From the NCBI RefSeq assembly GCF_020685205.1, contig NZ_JAJERB010000001.1, forward strand, positions 1-64,000: 64,000 bases of DNA, written 5' to 3'. The translations under genes and the position numbers were made by a program. A model generated the notes under the pieces. The model searched no databases, had not been told where the DNA came from, and was given only the letters and a program-made list of their open reading frames with translations. Of the stretch, positions 8,808-16,659 are shown piece by piece. The number at the start of each line of letters is the position of its first letter. The first letter of the stretch is position 1. This DNA comes from Hymenobacter translucens (GTDB lineage Bacteria; Bacteroidota; Bacteroidia; Cytophagales; Hymenobacteraceae).

Positions 8808-8979
8808 GGAAAAGAAAGTAAAAAACTGTCGATAGGGGGCGTTTGGACGGGTAGATGCGGGGCGAATTCCAACGGTTGCCTGCGCGCTAAAGATTTTTAA
8901 AAATAGTGATAAAACCGCGGTTTAGAGTTCCAGGCAAACAAGGAATGCTGCCTGACACCCGCGTAACGCGAAAGCAGCA

Positions 8980-9011
8980 AAAGCCCCGATATCAACCGAT
9001 ACCGGGGCTTT
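8980..9011 (-). terminator. Hairpin downstream of CoA-binding protein gene
   Basis: Inverted repeat with arms AAAGCCCCGATATC and GATACCGGGGCTTT (one mismatch), loop AACC. It sits 54 bp after the stop of the leftward CoA-binding gene. A short A/T flank makes it a plausible terminator. Confidence 0.75.
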
Positions 9012-9064
9012 CGAATCAAGTGAAGAGCTGTGGATAGCAAGACCTCAGCCGGCGGCTGGGGAAG

Positions 9065-9424
9065 CTAGTAGTTACCGACGGAAAGCATGACCAGGGTACA
9101 TGCTTCTTCGGTACGGATGCCCTGCTGCTGGGCCAGGCGCTCCAGTTCCGGGTTTTCAGTGCCGGGATTGAAGATAATGCGCTTCGGCTTCAAACTCAGA
9201 ATGTAGTCGTACCAGGTCGGCTGGTTTTGGGGGCCCACGTACAGGGTCACCGTGTCGATGCCGGCTTCGACAGGCCGGTCGGTGTGAATGGGCAGGCCGG
9301 CTACGGCACCCTTGCGAATGCCCACCGGTACCACTTCGTGGCCGTGGTTTTTAAGCTGATGCACGGCCCGGAAAGAGTAGCGGGCGGGATTGTCGCTGGC
9401 GCCGAGAACGAGGGTCTTTTTCAT
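9065..9424 (-). CDS. CoA-binding (YccU-like) Rossmann protein
   Basis: 119 residues matching the stand-alone CoA-binding domain family related to the N-terminus of succinyl-CoA synthetase alpha. Visible features are the nucleotide loop KTLVLGASDNPARYSF (about 3-18), the second strand GHEVVPVGIRKG, the segment DTVTLYVGPQNQPTWYDYIL and IIFNPGTENPEL. Physiological role of these small proteins is not established. The gene follows the FAD oxidoreductase in the same direction with 110 bp between them, and that gap carries inverted heptamer repeats. Confidence 0.88.
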   Translation of the reverse strand: MKKTLVLGASDNPARYSFRAVHQLKNHGHEVVPVGIRKGAVAGLPIHTDRPVEAGIDTVTLYVGPQNQPTWYDYILSLKPKRIIFNPGTENPELERLAQQQGIRTEEACTLVMLSVGNY

Positions 9425-9435
9425 GTGTATGGGCG

Positions 9436-9456
9436 GTTAGCTAATTGCGGTTAGCG
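9436..9456 (+). repeat. Short GTTAGCx heptamer group, inverted relative to 9505-9553
   Basis: Three consecutive 7-bp units read GTTAGCT, AATTGCG, GTTAGCG. Units one and three match the heptamer that is repeated seven times, in opposite orientation, at 9505-9553. The two groups could pair in RNA across the 48 bp between them. Confidence 0.6.
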
Positions 9457-9504
9457 GGTGGCTTCTTCAGAAAAACTGAAACAAAGCGTATACGCAGCAA
9501 TACA

Positions 9505-9553
9505 AGCTAACAGCTAACAGCTAACAGCTAACAGCTAACAGCTAACAGCTAAC
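9505..9553. repeat. Seven perfect tandem copies of a 7-bp unit (AGCTAAC)
   Basis: 49 bp of exact heptamer repeat. Read on the minus strand the unit is GTTAGCT. The last codons of the FAD oxidoreductase (Leu-Ala-Val-Ser-Cys-stop) are made of this repeat, so the gene ends inside the array. Because 7 is not a multiple of 3, three consecutive units present a TAG in every minus-strand frame, and the plus strand similarly gains TAA. Copy number could vary by slippage. Confidence 0.95.
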
Positions 9554-11112
9554 GCGGCCATGGCTTCGGCACACCGCTCCCCGTCCATGGCGGCCGACAC
9601 GATGCCTCCGGCAAAGCCGGCACCTTCGCCGCAGGGAAAAAGCCCGCGGATTTCGGGGTGCTCCAGTGTAGCCGGGTCGCGGGGGATGCGTACGGGGGCG
9701 GAGGTCCGGCTTTCCACGCCTACAATCTGGGCGGCATTGGTGGCGTAGCCCGGAATCTTACGGCCGAAGTCCTGGAAGCCCTGGCGGAGCCGCTCGGCCA
9801 GCCCGGCGCCCAGCACCTCGTCCATACGCACCGACACCAGGCCGGGCTGGTAAGAGGTTTCGAGCAGCTCCGTCGAAGCTTTCTTTTTCAGGAAGTCGCC
9901 GAGGCGCTGCGCCGGGGCCAGCTGGGTGTTGCCGGCCAGGGCGCAGGCCCGCTGCTCGATTTCCTGCTGCAGCCGCAGCCCGGCCAGCGCCCCGTACTGC
10001 TTCAGGTCCATGTCTTCGAGCTCAATGGCCGTCACGATGCCGGAATTGGCAAAGCGGGAGTCGCGGCGGCTGGGGCTCATGCCGTTCACCACCACTTCGC
10101 CCGGCGCCGTCGCCGCAGGCACAATAAAGCCACCCGGGCACATGCAGAAGGAAAATACGCCCCGCTGCTTGCCCTGCCACTGGGTCTGGTGCACAAGCGA
10201 ATAGGAGGCGGCTGGCAGCTGCCCCCGGTCCTGGCGGCGGTACTGGGCCTGGTCGATAAGTTGCTGGGGATGCTCCACGCGCACGCCCAGCGCAAAGGGC
10301 TTGGCGTCGATGCGCACTCCGCGCCGGTGCAGCAGCTCGTAGATGTCGCGGGCCGAGTGGCCGGTGGCCAGGATGACGCCGTCCGCTTCCAGGGCTTCGC
10401 CCGTGGCCGTTACAACTCCCCGCAGCTGGTTTTTTTCGAGCAGCAGGTCATCGACCCGGGTGTCGAAGCGTACTTCGCCGCCGGCCGCCCGGATACTTTC
10501 GCGCAGGGCCTGAACTACGTAGGGCAGCTTGTTGGTGCCGATGTGGGGGTGGGCGTCGACCAGAATATCGGGCGTGGCACCGTGCTGCACGAGCAGGCGC
10601 AGGATGCGCTGCACGTCGCCGCGCTTGGTGGCGCGGGTGTAGAGCTTCCCATCGGAGTAGGTACCGGCCCCGCCTTCGCCAAAGCAGTAGTTGGAGTCGG
10701 GATTGACCAGATGCTCCTTATTAAGAGCGGCCAGGTCACGCCGCCGGGTGCGCACGTCTTTGCCCCGCTCGAGTACGATGGGGCGGATACCCAGCTCAAT
10801 GGCCCGCAGCGCGGCAAACAGCCCGGCCGGACCGGCTCCCACGATAAGCACGGAACGCCGGGCCCGGCTCACGTCGGGGTACTCGAACCAGGGGCCGAAC
10901 AAATCGGTGGGGGGGCGGGAAAGCCAGATGTCGGCCCGCAGGCGAACCTGCGGCTGGCGGCCGCGGGCATCAATGGAGCGGCGGCGCAGGTGCACGAAGT
11001 CGGCCTGGCCGGGCTGAAGCTGGGCAGCGGCCAGCAGGGCCCGGTAGCGGGCGTACTCGTCGTAGGCTACTTCCGGGGGAAGCAGCACTTCAATTTCTTT
11101 CTTGTCGGACAT
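9535..11112 (-). CDS. FAD-dependent oxidoreductase (uncharacterised COG2509-type)
   Basis: 525-residue predicted flavoprotein of the family often annotated as uncharacterised FAD-dependent dehydrogenase. An N-terminal region of about 80 residues precedes the FAD site VLIVGAGPAGLFAALRA (88-104). It is followed by CFGEGGAGTYSDGKLYTR, a family hallmark, and by GVILATGHSARDIYELL and SFCMCPGGFIVPA with conserved cysteines. The C-terminal FAD-binding segment is FPCGEGAGFAGGIVSAAMDG. Substrate unknown. The 3' end runs into a heptamer array that supplies the last five codons and the stop, so the native C-terminus may have been set or altered by the repeat. Confidence 0.85.
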   Translation of the reverse strand: MSDKKEIEVLLPPEVAYDEYARYRALLAAAQLQPGQADFVHLRRRSIDARGRQPQVRLRADIWLSRPPTDLFGPWFEYPDVSRARRSVLIVGAGPAGLFAALRAIELGIRPIVLERGKDVRTRRRDLAALNKEHLVNPDSNYCFGEGGAGTYSDGKLYTRATKRGDVQRILRLLVQHGATPDILVDAHPHIGTNKLPYVVQALRESIRAAGGEVRFDTRVDDLLLEKNQLRGVVTATGEALEADGVILATGHSARDIYELLHRRGVRIDAKPFALGVRVEHPQQLIDQAQYRRQDRGQLPAASYSLVHQTQWQGKQRGVFSFCMCPGGFIVPAATAPGEVVVNGMSPSRRDSRFANSGIVTAIELEDMDLKQYGALAGLRLQQEIEQRACALAGNTQLAPAQRLGDFLKKKASTELLETSYQPGLVSVRMDEVLGAGLAERLRQGFQDFGRKIPGYATNAAQIVGVESRTSAPVRIPRDPATLEHPEIRGLFPCGEGAGFAGGIVSAAMDGERCAEAMAALAVSC

Positions 11113-11194
11113 AATAGGGTGAAAGGTGTCTAGCCTTTAAACCAGGTAAAAAAGGGCCGTTGGTGGCCGGATGGGGGCTAAGCCAGCCGTAAAG

Positions 11195-11467
11195 TTACGG
11201 ATTCATGCCGCTCCCGCCTTTGCCGGAGATGTTCAGACCCACCCGGCCCAGGTCGGAGTGGGCCCGGCGGGTGTTGTCGAACTGCTCGTTCAGCATCTCG
11301 GTAATCGCCTTGGCTACGTCGGGTCCGTTGCGGGCAATAGTGCCGCTCAGTACCTGGTAGTAGAAGTTGGCGGTGGTTTCCGCATCCCAGAGCTGGCTGA
11401 TGTTGGCGTGCAGCTTGCGCACCTGCTCCAGGGAAGTGTCGATGTTCTTGCGCTCGGTTTCGGTCAT
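11195..11467 (-). CDS. Small protein of unknown function, 90 aa
   Basis: Starts MTETERKNIDTSLEQVRKLH and looks mostly alpha-helical (TSLEQVRKLHANISQLWD, VAKAITEMLNEQFDNTRRAH), with a Gly-rich tail ending in SGKGGSGMNP. I use the ATG at 11467. The same frame is open further upstream to 11791, but that part overlaps the start of the MFS gene and reads like shadow sequence. Divergent from the MFS transporter gene and co-directional with the FAD oxidoreductase. No family recognised. Confidence 0.6.
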   Translation of the reverse strand: MTETERKNIDTSLEQVRKLHANISQLWDAETTANFYYQVLSGTIARNGPDVAKAITEMLNEQFDNTRRAHSDLGRVGLNISGKGGSGMNP

Positions 11468-11591
11468 GGCAGTAGCAGATTTAAATCCCACCTTGTACGG
11501 ACAGGGACAAAAGGCGGTCAGCCAGCCTTTTGGTTCCGGACGGGCCCTTCGGGTAATTCCCGATAATTTGCCCCGGCTTTCCCTGACTTCT

Positions 11592-12914
11592 ATGGCTTCT
11601 GACTTTTTACCGGCCAACCGCCCCACGCCCCGCACCATGGCCTCCCGCATCCGCTCTATCGTGAGCGGGTCCATCGGCAACCTGGTGGAGTGGTACGACT
11701 GGTACGTGTACTCAGCCTTTTCTTTGTATTTCGCCCCGGCGTTTTTTCCGAAAGGAAGCCTCACTGCCCAGCTGCTTAATACCGCTGCCATCTTTGCCGT
11801 GGGGTTTCTGATGCGGCCCCTGGGCGGCTGGCTGATGGGGCTTTATGCCGACAAGCACGGGCGCAAAGCCGCCTTGCTCTTGTCGGTGCTGCTCATGTGC
11901 GCGGGCTCCCTGCTGATTGCCCTCACGCCCGGCTATGCCAGCATCGGGGTGGCGGCGCCCATCCTGCTCGTGGTAGCCCGGCTGGCGCAGGGGCTGAGCG
12001 TAGGCGGGGAGTACGGCACGTCGGCCACCTACCTGAGCGAAATGGCTGACCAGCGCAACCGGGGCTTCTTCTCCAGCTTTCAGTACGTGACGCTGCTGGG
12101 CGGGCAGCTGCTGGCGCTGCTCGTGCAGCTGGGGCTGCAGCAGGTGCTGAGCCCCGGGCAGCTGGCTGAGTGGGGCTGGCGGATACCCTTTGGCATCGGG
12201 GCACTGGCCGCGCTGGTAGCGTTGTATCTGCGCCGCACGATGGAGGAAACCGACGCCTTTGTGCACAGCCAGGCGCCGGCTGCGGCAGGTAGTCCGCAAC
12301 CCGGCAAGCTGCAGCTATTGCTTCAGCACCCGCGCGAAGTGCTGACGGTAGTGGGTTTGACGCTCGGCGGCACGCTGGCCTTTTACACGTTCACGACCTA
12401 TGCCCAGAAGTTTCTGGTGAACACGGCCGGCTTCAGCAAAGACCAGGCAACGCTGATTTCCTTCGGGGCCCTGGCCGTCATGCTGGTATTGCAGCCGCTG
12501 CTGGGGGCGCTGTCGGACCGGGTGGGCCGCCGGCCGGTGCTGTTGTTTTTCGGGGTGGGTGCTACGCTGGGCACGGTGCCGCTGCTGCACTTGCTGGGGC
12601 AGTCCAGCAGTACCTGGGTGGCCTTTGGCCTACTATTGCTGGCCCTGGTTATCGTGAGCGGCTACACCTCTATTAACGCCGTGGTAAAAGCCGAGCTGTT
12701 CCCAACTGAAATCCGGGCGCTGGGCGTGGGGCTGCCCTACGCGCTGACCGTCGCCATTTTTGGTGGCACGGCCGAGTATGTGGCCCTGCTGGCCAAAAGC
12801 CACGACGTGGAAAGCTGGTACTACTGGTACGTGACGCTCTGCGCGGCCATTTCCCTGCTCGTGTACTGGCGCATGCCCGACACGCGGGATACCTCACGCA
12901 TTGCGGCAGATTGA
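11592..12914 (+). CDS. MFS transporter, metabolite:H+ symporter (MHS) type
   Basis: Inner-membrane proton symporter for a small carboxylate or zwitterion. The 440-residue protein begins with the signature RIRSIVSGSIGNLVEWYDWYVYSAFSLYF, typical of KgtP/ProP-like MHS transporters. Loop 2-3 has GGWLMGLYADKHGRKAALL, helix 4 has RLAQGLSVGGEYGTSATYLSE, and the mid-loop 8-9 has LLGALSDRVGRRPVLL. Twelve helices fit the length. The ATG at 11592 is chosen; an ATG 45 bp downstream is an alternative. The neighbouring tryptophan dioxygenase is convergent, so no functional link is implied. Substrate (for example 2-oxoglutarate, proline or betaine) undetermined. Confidence 0.9.
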   Translation: MASDFLPANRPTPRTMASRIRSIVSGSIGNLVEWYDWYVYSAFSLYFAPAFFPKGSLTAQLLNTAAIFAVGFLMRPLGGWLMGLYADKHGRKAALLLSVLLMCAGSLLIALTPGYASIGVAAPILLVVARLAQGLSVGGEYGTSATYLSEMADQRNRGFFSSFQYVTLLGGQLLALLVQLGLQQVLSPGQLAEWGWRIPFGIGALAALVALYLRRTMEETDAFVHSQAPAAAGSPQPGKLQLLLQHPREVLTVVGLTLGGTLAFYTFTTYAQKFLVNTAGFSKDQATLISFGALAVMLVLQPLLGALSDRVGRRPVLLFFGVGATLGTVPLLHLLGQSSSTWVAFGLLLLALVIVSGYTSINAVVKAELFPTEIRALGVGLPYALTVAIFGGTAEYVALLAKSHDVESWYYWYVTLCAAISLLVYWRMPDTRDTSRIAAD

Positions 12915-12926
12915 GTTGCTGAAACA

Positions 12927-12968
12927 GCAAGAGCCCCGACCAAACTAGCTGGCCGGGGCGCTTGTTGC
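12927..12968. terminator. Bidirectional terminator between MFS and tryptophan dioxygenase genes
   Basis: Inverted repeat built on GCAAGAGCCCCGACCA and TGGCCGGGGCGCTTGTTGC with a short loop (aactagc) and a few mismatches. It lies in the 74-bp gap between convergent genes. Confidence 0.75.
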
Positions 12969-12988
12969 AACATTATATAACGGTGGCT

Positions 12989-13969
12989 TTACCCGGCGCT
13001 GACCTGCTCCAGAATGCCTTCCACCCAGCTTTTACCCCATTCCTCAATTTCCTGCTCGGTCCAAAGCTGGGGGTAGAAGATGCGCTTCTGAAACTTGGGA
13101 GGCAGGTACTTCTTCCAGTTCGTGCCGCCCGTGGCCGCCAGGGCCGCCGGGTCCCGCTCCAAATAGCGGACCGCCGACTTGAAGTGCATCAGCGGCCAGT
13201 TAATGTTCACGTTGGAGTCGAGCAGCTTGAGCTGGCGGATCAGGCGGGGGTGATGGCGGTCCTCTTCGGGCAGGCGCTGCACCACGCTCCACACGTTGCG
13301 GTCCTGGTAATGAACGGCGTGGCGGGTAAGGTGGTGGCTGTATTTTTCCTCAAACTGCATCAGCGTAAGCGTCTTGGCGCCCGATCCTTCGAGCGTGGCC
13401 CCGGCCTTCCAGTAAATGCAGCCCATGAGCTCGTCGTGGGCGGCGGCTTCGCCCAGCAGGCGACGCTTTTCCTTGTCGAGCAGGTTGTCGAGGGCCGTGG
13501 AGGCTATTTCGATCATGCGGTACTGCACGCTCTGAAAGCCCGAGGCCGGCATTAGCGACATCCGGAACTTGAGGAACTGGTTTTTGTCCATGCCGTCGAC
13601 CATCACATCGAACGAGTCGATCAGGTTTTCGAAGTAGCGGTTGATGCGCCCCAGGCGCAAAACCAGCTCGCCCATGGTAGGCTGCGTAAGCTCGCCGATC
13701 TGGTCGTACTCACACAGGCAGAGCTTAAAGTAAAGCTCCGTGATCTGGTGGTACATAATAAAGATTCGCTCATCGGGAATGGTGGTGAGCGGGCGTTGCA
13801 GACTCAGCAGGGTATCGAGCTCGATATAGTCCCAATAGGTGACGTAGTCGGCGTGGTAAAGGCCCTCGAGGTAAGCGGCCAGATCCTGACCGTCAGCCTC
13901 ATACTTCTGCTGCAGCCGCCGCAGCTGCTCGAAGACAGCGGGGGAAAATTCGTCCTGGGGAGTAGACAT
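12989..13969 (-). CDS. Tryptophan 2,3-dioxygenase family protein
   Basis: Heme enzyme opening the indole ring of L-tryptophan to N-formylkynurenine, first step of the kynurenine route. 326 residues from the ATG at 13969 (MSTPQDEFS). The active-site region is DERIFIMYHQITELYFKLCLCEYDQI (about 68-93), where the His in MYHQITELYFK matches the family's substrate/heme pocket. Other recognised parts are RINRYFENLIDSFDVM and PASGFQSVQYRMIEI. The same frame is open for 31 codons upstream, but these are not family-like. No other kynurenine-pathway genes are nearby. Divergent from the L-serine dehydratase gene across 179 bp. Confidence 0.88.
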   Translation of the reverse strand: MSTPQDEFSPAVFEQLRRLQQKYEADGQDLAAYLEGLYHADYVTYWDYIELDTLLSLQRPLTTIPDERIFIMYHQITELYFKLCLCEYDQIGELTQPTMGELVLRLGRINRYFENLIDSFDVMVDGMDKNQFLKFRMSLMPASGFQSVQYRMIEIASTALDNLLDKEKRRLLGEAAAHDELMGCIYWKAGATLEGSGAKTLTLMQFEEKYSHHLTRHAVHYQDRNVWSVVQRLPEEDRHHPRLIRQLKLLDSNVNINWPLMHFKSAVRYLERDPAALAATGGTNWKKYLPPKFQKRIFYPQLWTEQEIEEWGKSWVEGILEQVSAG

Positions 13970-14148
13970 TGGGTGGGGTGGAAGGGGAAATATAGCCCAA
14001 AGAACGAAAATCAATTCATAATACCCAGCCGGCTCAGGCAACCTTTGGGTGGCCGGCCGCATCCTATTGGCTTATAGCGCTCAGCTTGCCGTAGTAGCCC
14101 GGCGCGGTTGGTTTTTCCCGGGGCAATCCACTACTTTTAGCCCGTCTT

Positions 14149-14829
14149 ATGGCCGAGCGCAGCAGTATTTTTGATATGATTGGGCCCGTCATGATTGGCC
14201 CCAGCAGCTCCCACACGGCGGGCGTCGTGCGCATTGCCCTGGCCGCCATCCGCATCCTGGGCGCGGTGCCCACCCACGCCACCGTCACGTTCTACAACTC
14301 GTTTGCCCGCACCTACGAAGGCCACGGCTCCGACCGCGCCATCGTGGCTGGCCTACTGGGCTTCCCGACCGACGACGTGCGCATCCGCGACGCGTTCAGC
14401 CATGCCGAGCAGGCCGGGCTGCAGTACGTGTTTCAGAGCGTGGGCAACGCCTCCACCATGCATCCCAATACCATTCGCCTGCAGCTGCGCGACGAGCGGA
14501 GCGGGCGGGGCGTGGAGGTAGTCGGGCAAAGCCGGGGCGGGGGCGTGATCCGCATCGTGGAAGTCGATGGCTTTCCATCCGATTTCTCGGCTTCCCTGCA
14601 CACGCTTATCGTGGATGCCGACGACCGGCAGGGCTCCATTGCTTTTATCGCCTCGGTCATAGCCCACGACGATTGCAACATCGCCACGATGTTTGTGTCG
14701 CGCAAAGGCAAAAACGAGGTAGCCCGGCAGTTTATCGAAATGGATTCCAGCATCAAGCCCATTACCCTCGAGTACCTGCGGCAGCTAAGCTGGGTGCACC
14801 ATGTGACATACATCCCGACTATTGACTAG
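14149..14829 (+). CDS. sdaAB: L-serine dehydratase (ammonia-lyase), beta subunit
   Basis: Iron-sulfur L-serine deaminase, beta chain, giving pyruvate and ammonia together with an alpha chain. 226 residues begin ERSSIFDMIGPVMIGPSSSHTAG, the standard SDH_beta signature. TFYNSFARTYEGHGSDRAIVAGLLG follows, and a C-terminal ACT-like domain spans about 150-226 (LIVDADDRQGSIAFIASVIAHDDCNIATMFVSRKG). The alpha subunit, which holds the Fe-S cysteines, is not in this window. The downstream TolC gene starts 12 bp after the stop. Confidence 0.93.
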   Translation: MAERSSIFDMIGPVMIGPSSSHTAGVVRIALAAIRILGAVPTHATVTFYNSFARTYEGHGSDRAIVAGLLGFPTDDVRIRDAFSHAEQAGLQYVFQSVGNASTMHPNTIRLQLRDERSGRGVEVVGQSRGGGVIRIVEVDGFPSDFSASLHTLIVDADDRQGSIAFIASVIAHDDCNIATMFVSRKGKNEVARQFIEMDSSIKPITLEYLRQLSWVHHVTYIPTID

Positions 14830-14841
14830 GCCATTCTGACC

Positions 14842-16377
14842 ATGAAAACTTCCTGCCCTCTGCTTCGCCGCCTGCTCCTGACGGCGGGTTTTGGCGGTAT
14901 GCTGCTGGCCCCCGGGGTCGGTGCTGCCCAGACCGCCACGCCGCCCCAGCCCCCGGCCGGGGCCCTTACGCCCCAGGCTCCCACCGGTCCCTGGAGTTTG
15001 CAGCGGGCCGTGGACTACGCCCTGCAAAACAACCTGACGGTGCGCCAGAATCAGCTTAGTGCCCAGCTGGCCGACGCAACCCTGCGCCAGAGCCGGGCCG
15101 CCATGCTGCCGACGGCCAACGCAACGGCGTCCCAGACCTGGAACTACGGTACCAACGTCGACCCCTTCACGTTTGAGCTGGCCGACCAGACCACCCGGGC
15201 CAACAACTTCAACGCCAGCTCCCAGCTTGTCCTGTTTCAGGGTTTTCAGCTGCGAAATGCCGTCAAGCGTAACACGCTCGACTACCAGGCCAGTCTGGCC
15301 GATATCGAGCAGGCCCGCAACGATTTGTCGCTGAACGTAGCGTCGGCCTACCTGCAGCTGGTGCTGGCCGAGGAGCTGGTCCGTACCAACGAGCTGCGGG
15401 TCAACAGCACCCAGCTGCAGGTGGAGCGCACCAAAAAGCTGCTCAAGGCCGGCAGCGTGGCCGAAAGCAACCTGCTCGACAGCCAGGCCCAGCTGGCTTC
15501 CGATGAGCTGAACGTCATCACGGCCCAGAACCAGCGCGAGCTGGCCCGCCTCACGCTTTCGCAGTACCTGAACCTGCCGTCGCCCAGCGGGTTTACGATT
15601 GAGCTGCCCAACCTGCCCGATCCGGACGAAGAGGCCCCGCTGGCCGCGGACCCCGACGGCACGTACCAGACGGCCCTCGGCCTGATGCCCCAGGTAAAGG
15701 CCGCTGAAACCCGGGTGGCAAGTGCCCTGCGGGGCGTGGAAGTGGCGCGCGGCGCCTACTACCCCCGCCTGAGCTTTGGCGCCGGTGTATTCTCCGGCTA
15801 TTCCTCGCTGCGTCAGACCCGGGTGCTGACCGGCGACACCATCATCACCCCCATCCCGCTTTACCAGTATAACCCCGCCAACCCCAGCCGGCCCATCCTG
15901 GTACCGGGGGGCTTCGCAGGCTTCCCCCAGCCCGAAGCCCGGTCGTTGCCGGAAGGCTTCGGCTCCCAGTTTAAAAACAACCTGGGCCGGCAGCTGCAAT
16001 TCAGCCTCACCATCCCGATTCTGAACGGCCTGCAGGCCCGTACCAACGTGCAGCGGTCCCAGGTGGCGGTGAAGCAGGCCGAGCTCCGGGCCGAGCAGAC
16101 CCGCCTGGCCCTGCGCCAGAACATCCAGCAGGCCTACGCCGATGCCATTGCGGCCCAGCGGCGGTTTTCCTCGGCCAAGCGCCAGGTAGAGGCCCTGACC
16201 ACGGCGTACCGCAACGCCGAAATCCGCTTCAACAACGGCCTGCTGAACGGCACCGAGTTCAACATTGCCAAAAACAACCTCACCTCGGCCGAGTCAACCA
16301 TGATTCAGGCCAAGTACGAGTTCGTCTTCCGCCGCAAGGTGCTCGACTTCTACCAGGGTCGGCCCCTGACGTTGTAG
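14842..16377 (+). CDS. TolC-family outer membrane efflux protein
   Basis: Outer-membrane channel for tripartite efflux or type I secretion. 511 residues with a signal peptide (about 1-28, cleavage likely after GAAQ). A first TolC repeat begins WSLQRAVDYALQNNLTVRQNQL. The long coiled-coil helices appear as NDLSLNVASAYLQLVLAEELVRTNELRVNSTQLQ, and the second repeat as FNNGLLNGTEFNIAKNNLTSAESTMIQAKYEFVFRRKVLDFYQG. It heads a group with a small membrane ORF and an HlyD/MacA-like adaptor, all in the same direction, so the three are probably one transport unit. Confidence 0.92.
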   Translation: MKTSCPLLRRLLLTAGFGGMLLAPGVGAAQTATPPQPPAGALTPQAPTGPWSLQRAVDYALQNNLTVRQNQLSAQLADATLRQSRAAMLPTANATASQTWNYGTNVDPFTFELADQTTRANNFNASSQLVLFQGFQLRNAVKRNTLDYQASLADIEQARNDLSLNVASAYLQLVLAEELVRTNELRVNSTQLQVERTKKLLKAGSVAESNLLDSQAQLASDELNVITAQNQRELARLTLSQYLNLPSPSGFTIELPNLPDPDEEAPLAADPDGTYQTALGLMPQVKAAETRVASALRGVEVARGAYYPRLSFGAGVFSGYSSLRQTRVLTGDTIITPIPLYQYNPANPSRPILVPGGFAGFPQPEARSLPEGFGSQFKNNLGRQLQFSLTIPILNGLQARTNVQRSQVAVKQAELRAEQTRLALRQNIQQAYADAIAAQRRFSSAKRQVEALTTAYRNAEIRFNNGLLNGTEFNIAKNNLTSAESTMIQAKYEFVFRRKVLDFYQGRPLTL

Positions 16378-16416
16378 CGCCTCGCCAGGCGGGTGTACAC
16401 CAACTCCGTTATCCTT

Positions 16417-16596
16417 ATGGAAAACAAACGCTTCCGCACCGCACTGCTGGTGCTTTTGATAGGGTTGATGCTGGCGGGAATTTTTGCAATGGGCTTCCGG
16501 ATTGGCCGCCGCCAAACGGAAAAGGAGCAGGCTGCCTCCCGGGGCCTGGGCGTTCATCTTGGAAGCACCCCGACGCTGCATCTGCACGCCGCCTAG
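16417..16596 (+). CDS. Small single-helix membrane protein, 59 aa (possible)
   Basis: Starts MENKRFRTALLVLLIGLMLAG: a short basic N-terminus, one hydrophobic helix (about 9-27), then a basic stop-transfer segment (RIGRRQTEKEQ) and a short His-containing tail. It sits between the TolC gene (40 bp upstream) and the adaptor gene (63 bp downstream). The topology looks deliberate, positive-inside at both ends, but length and lack of a known family keep this tentative. The frame extends 8 codons upstream to a GTG. Confidence 0.5.
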   Translation: MENKRFRTALLVLLIGLMLAGIFAMGFRIGRRQTEKEQAASRGLGVHLGSTPTLHLHAA

Positions 16597-16659
16597 TTCC
16601 GCCTACCTCAGATTTACTAAATAAAGCACAGCTTGCGGCGTAAAGCCACTATTCCTTCC

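Noticed and set aside
11468..11791. Long upstream extension of the small leftward ORF (to 11791)
   Set aside because: It runs antisense into the conserved N-terminus of the MFS transporter and reads as shadow sequence; an ATG at 11467 gives a tidy 90-residue protein.
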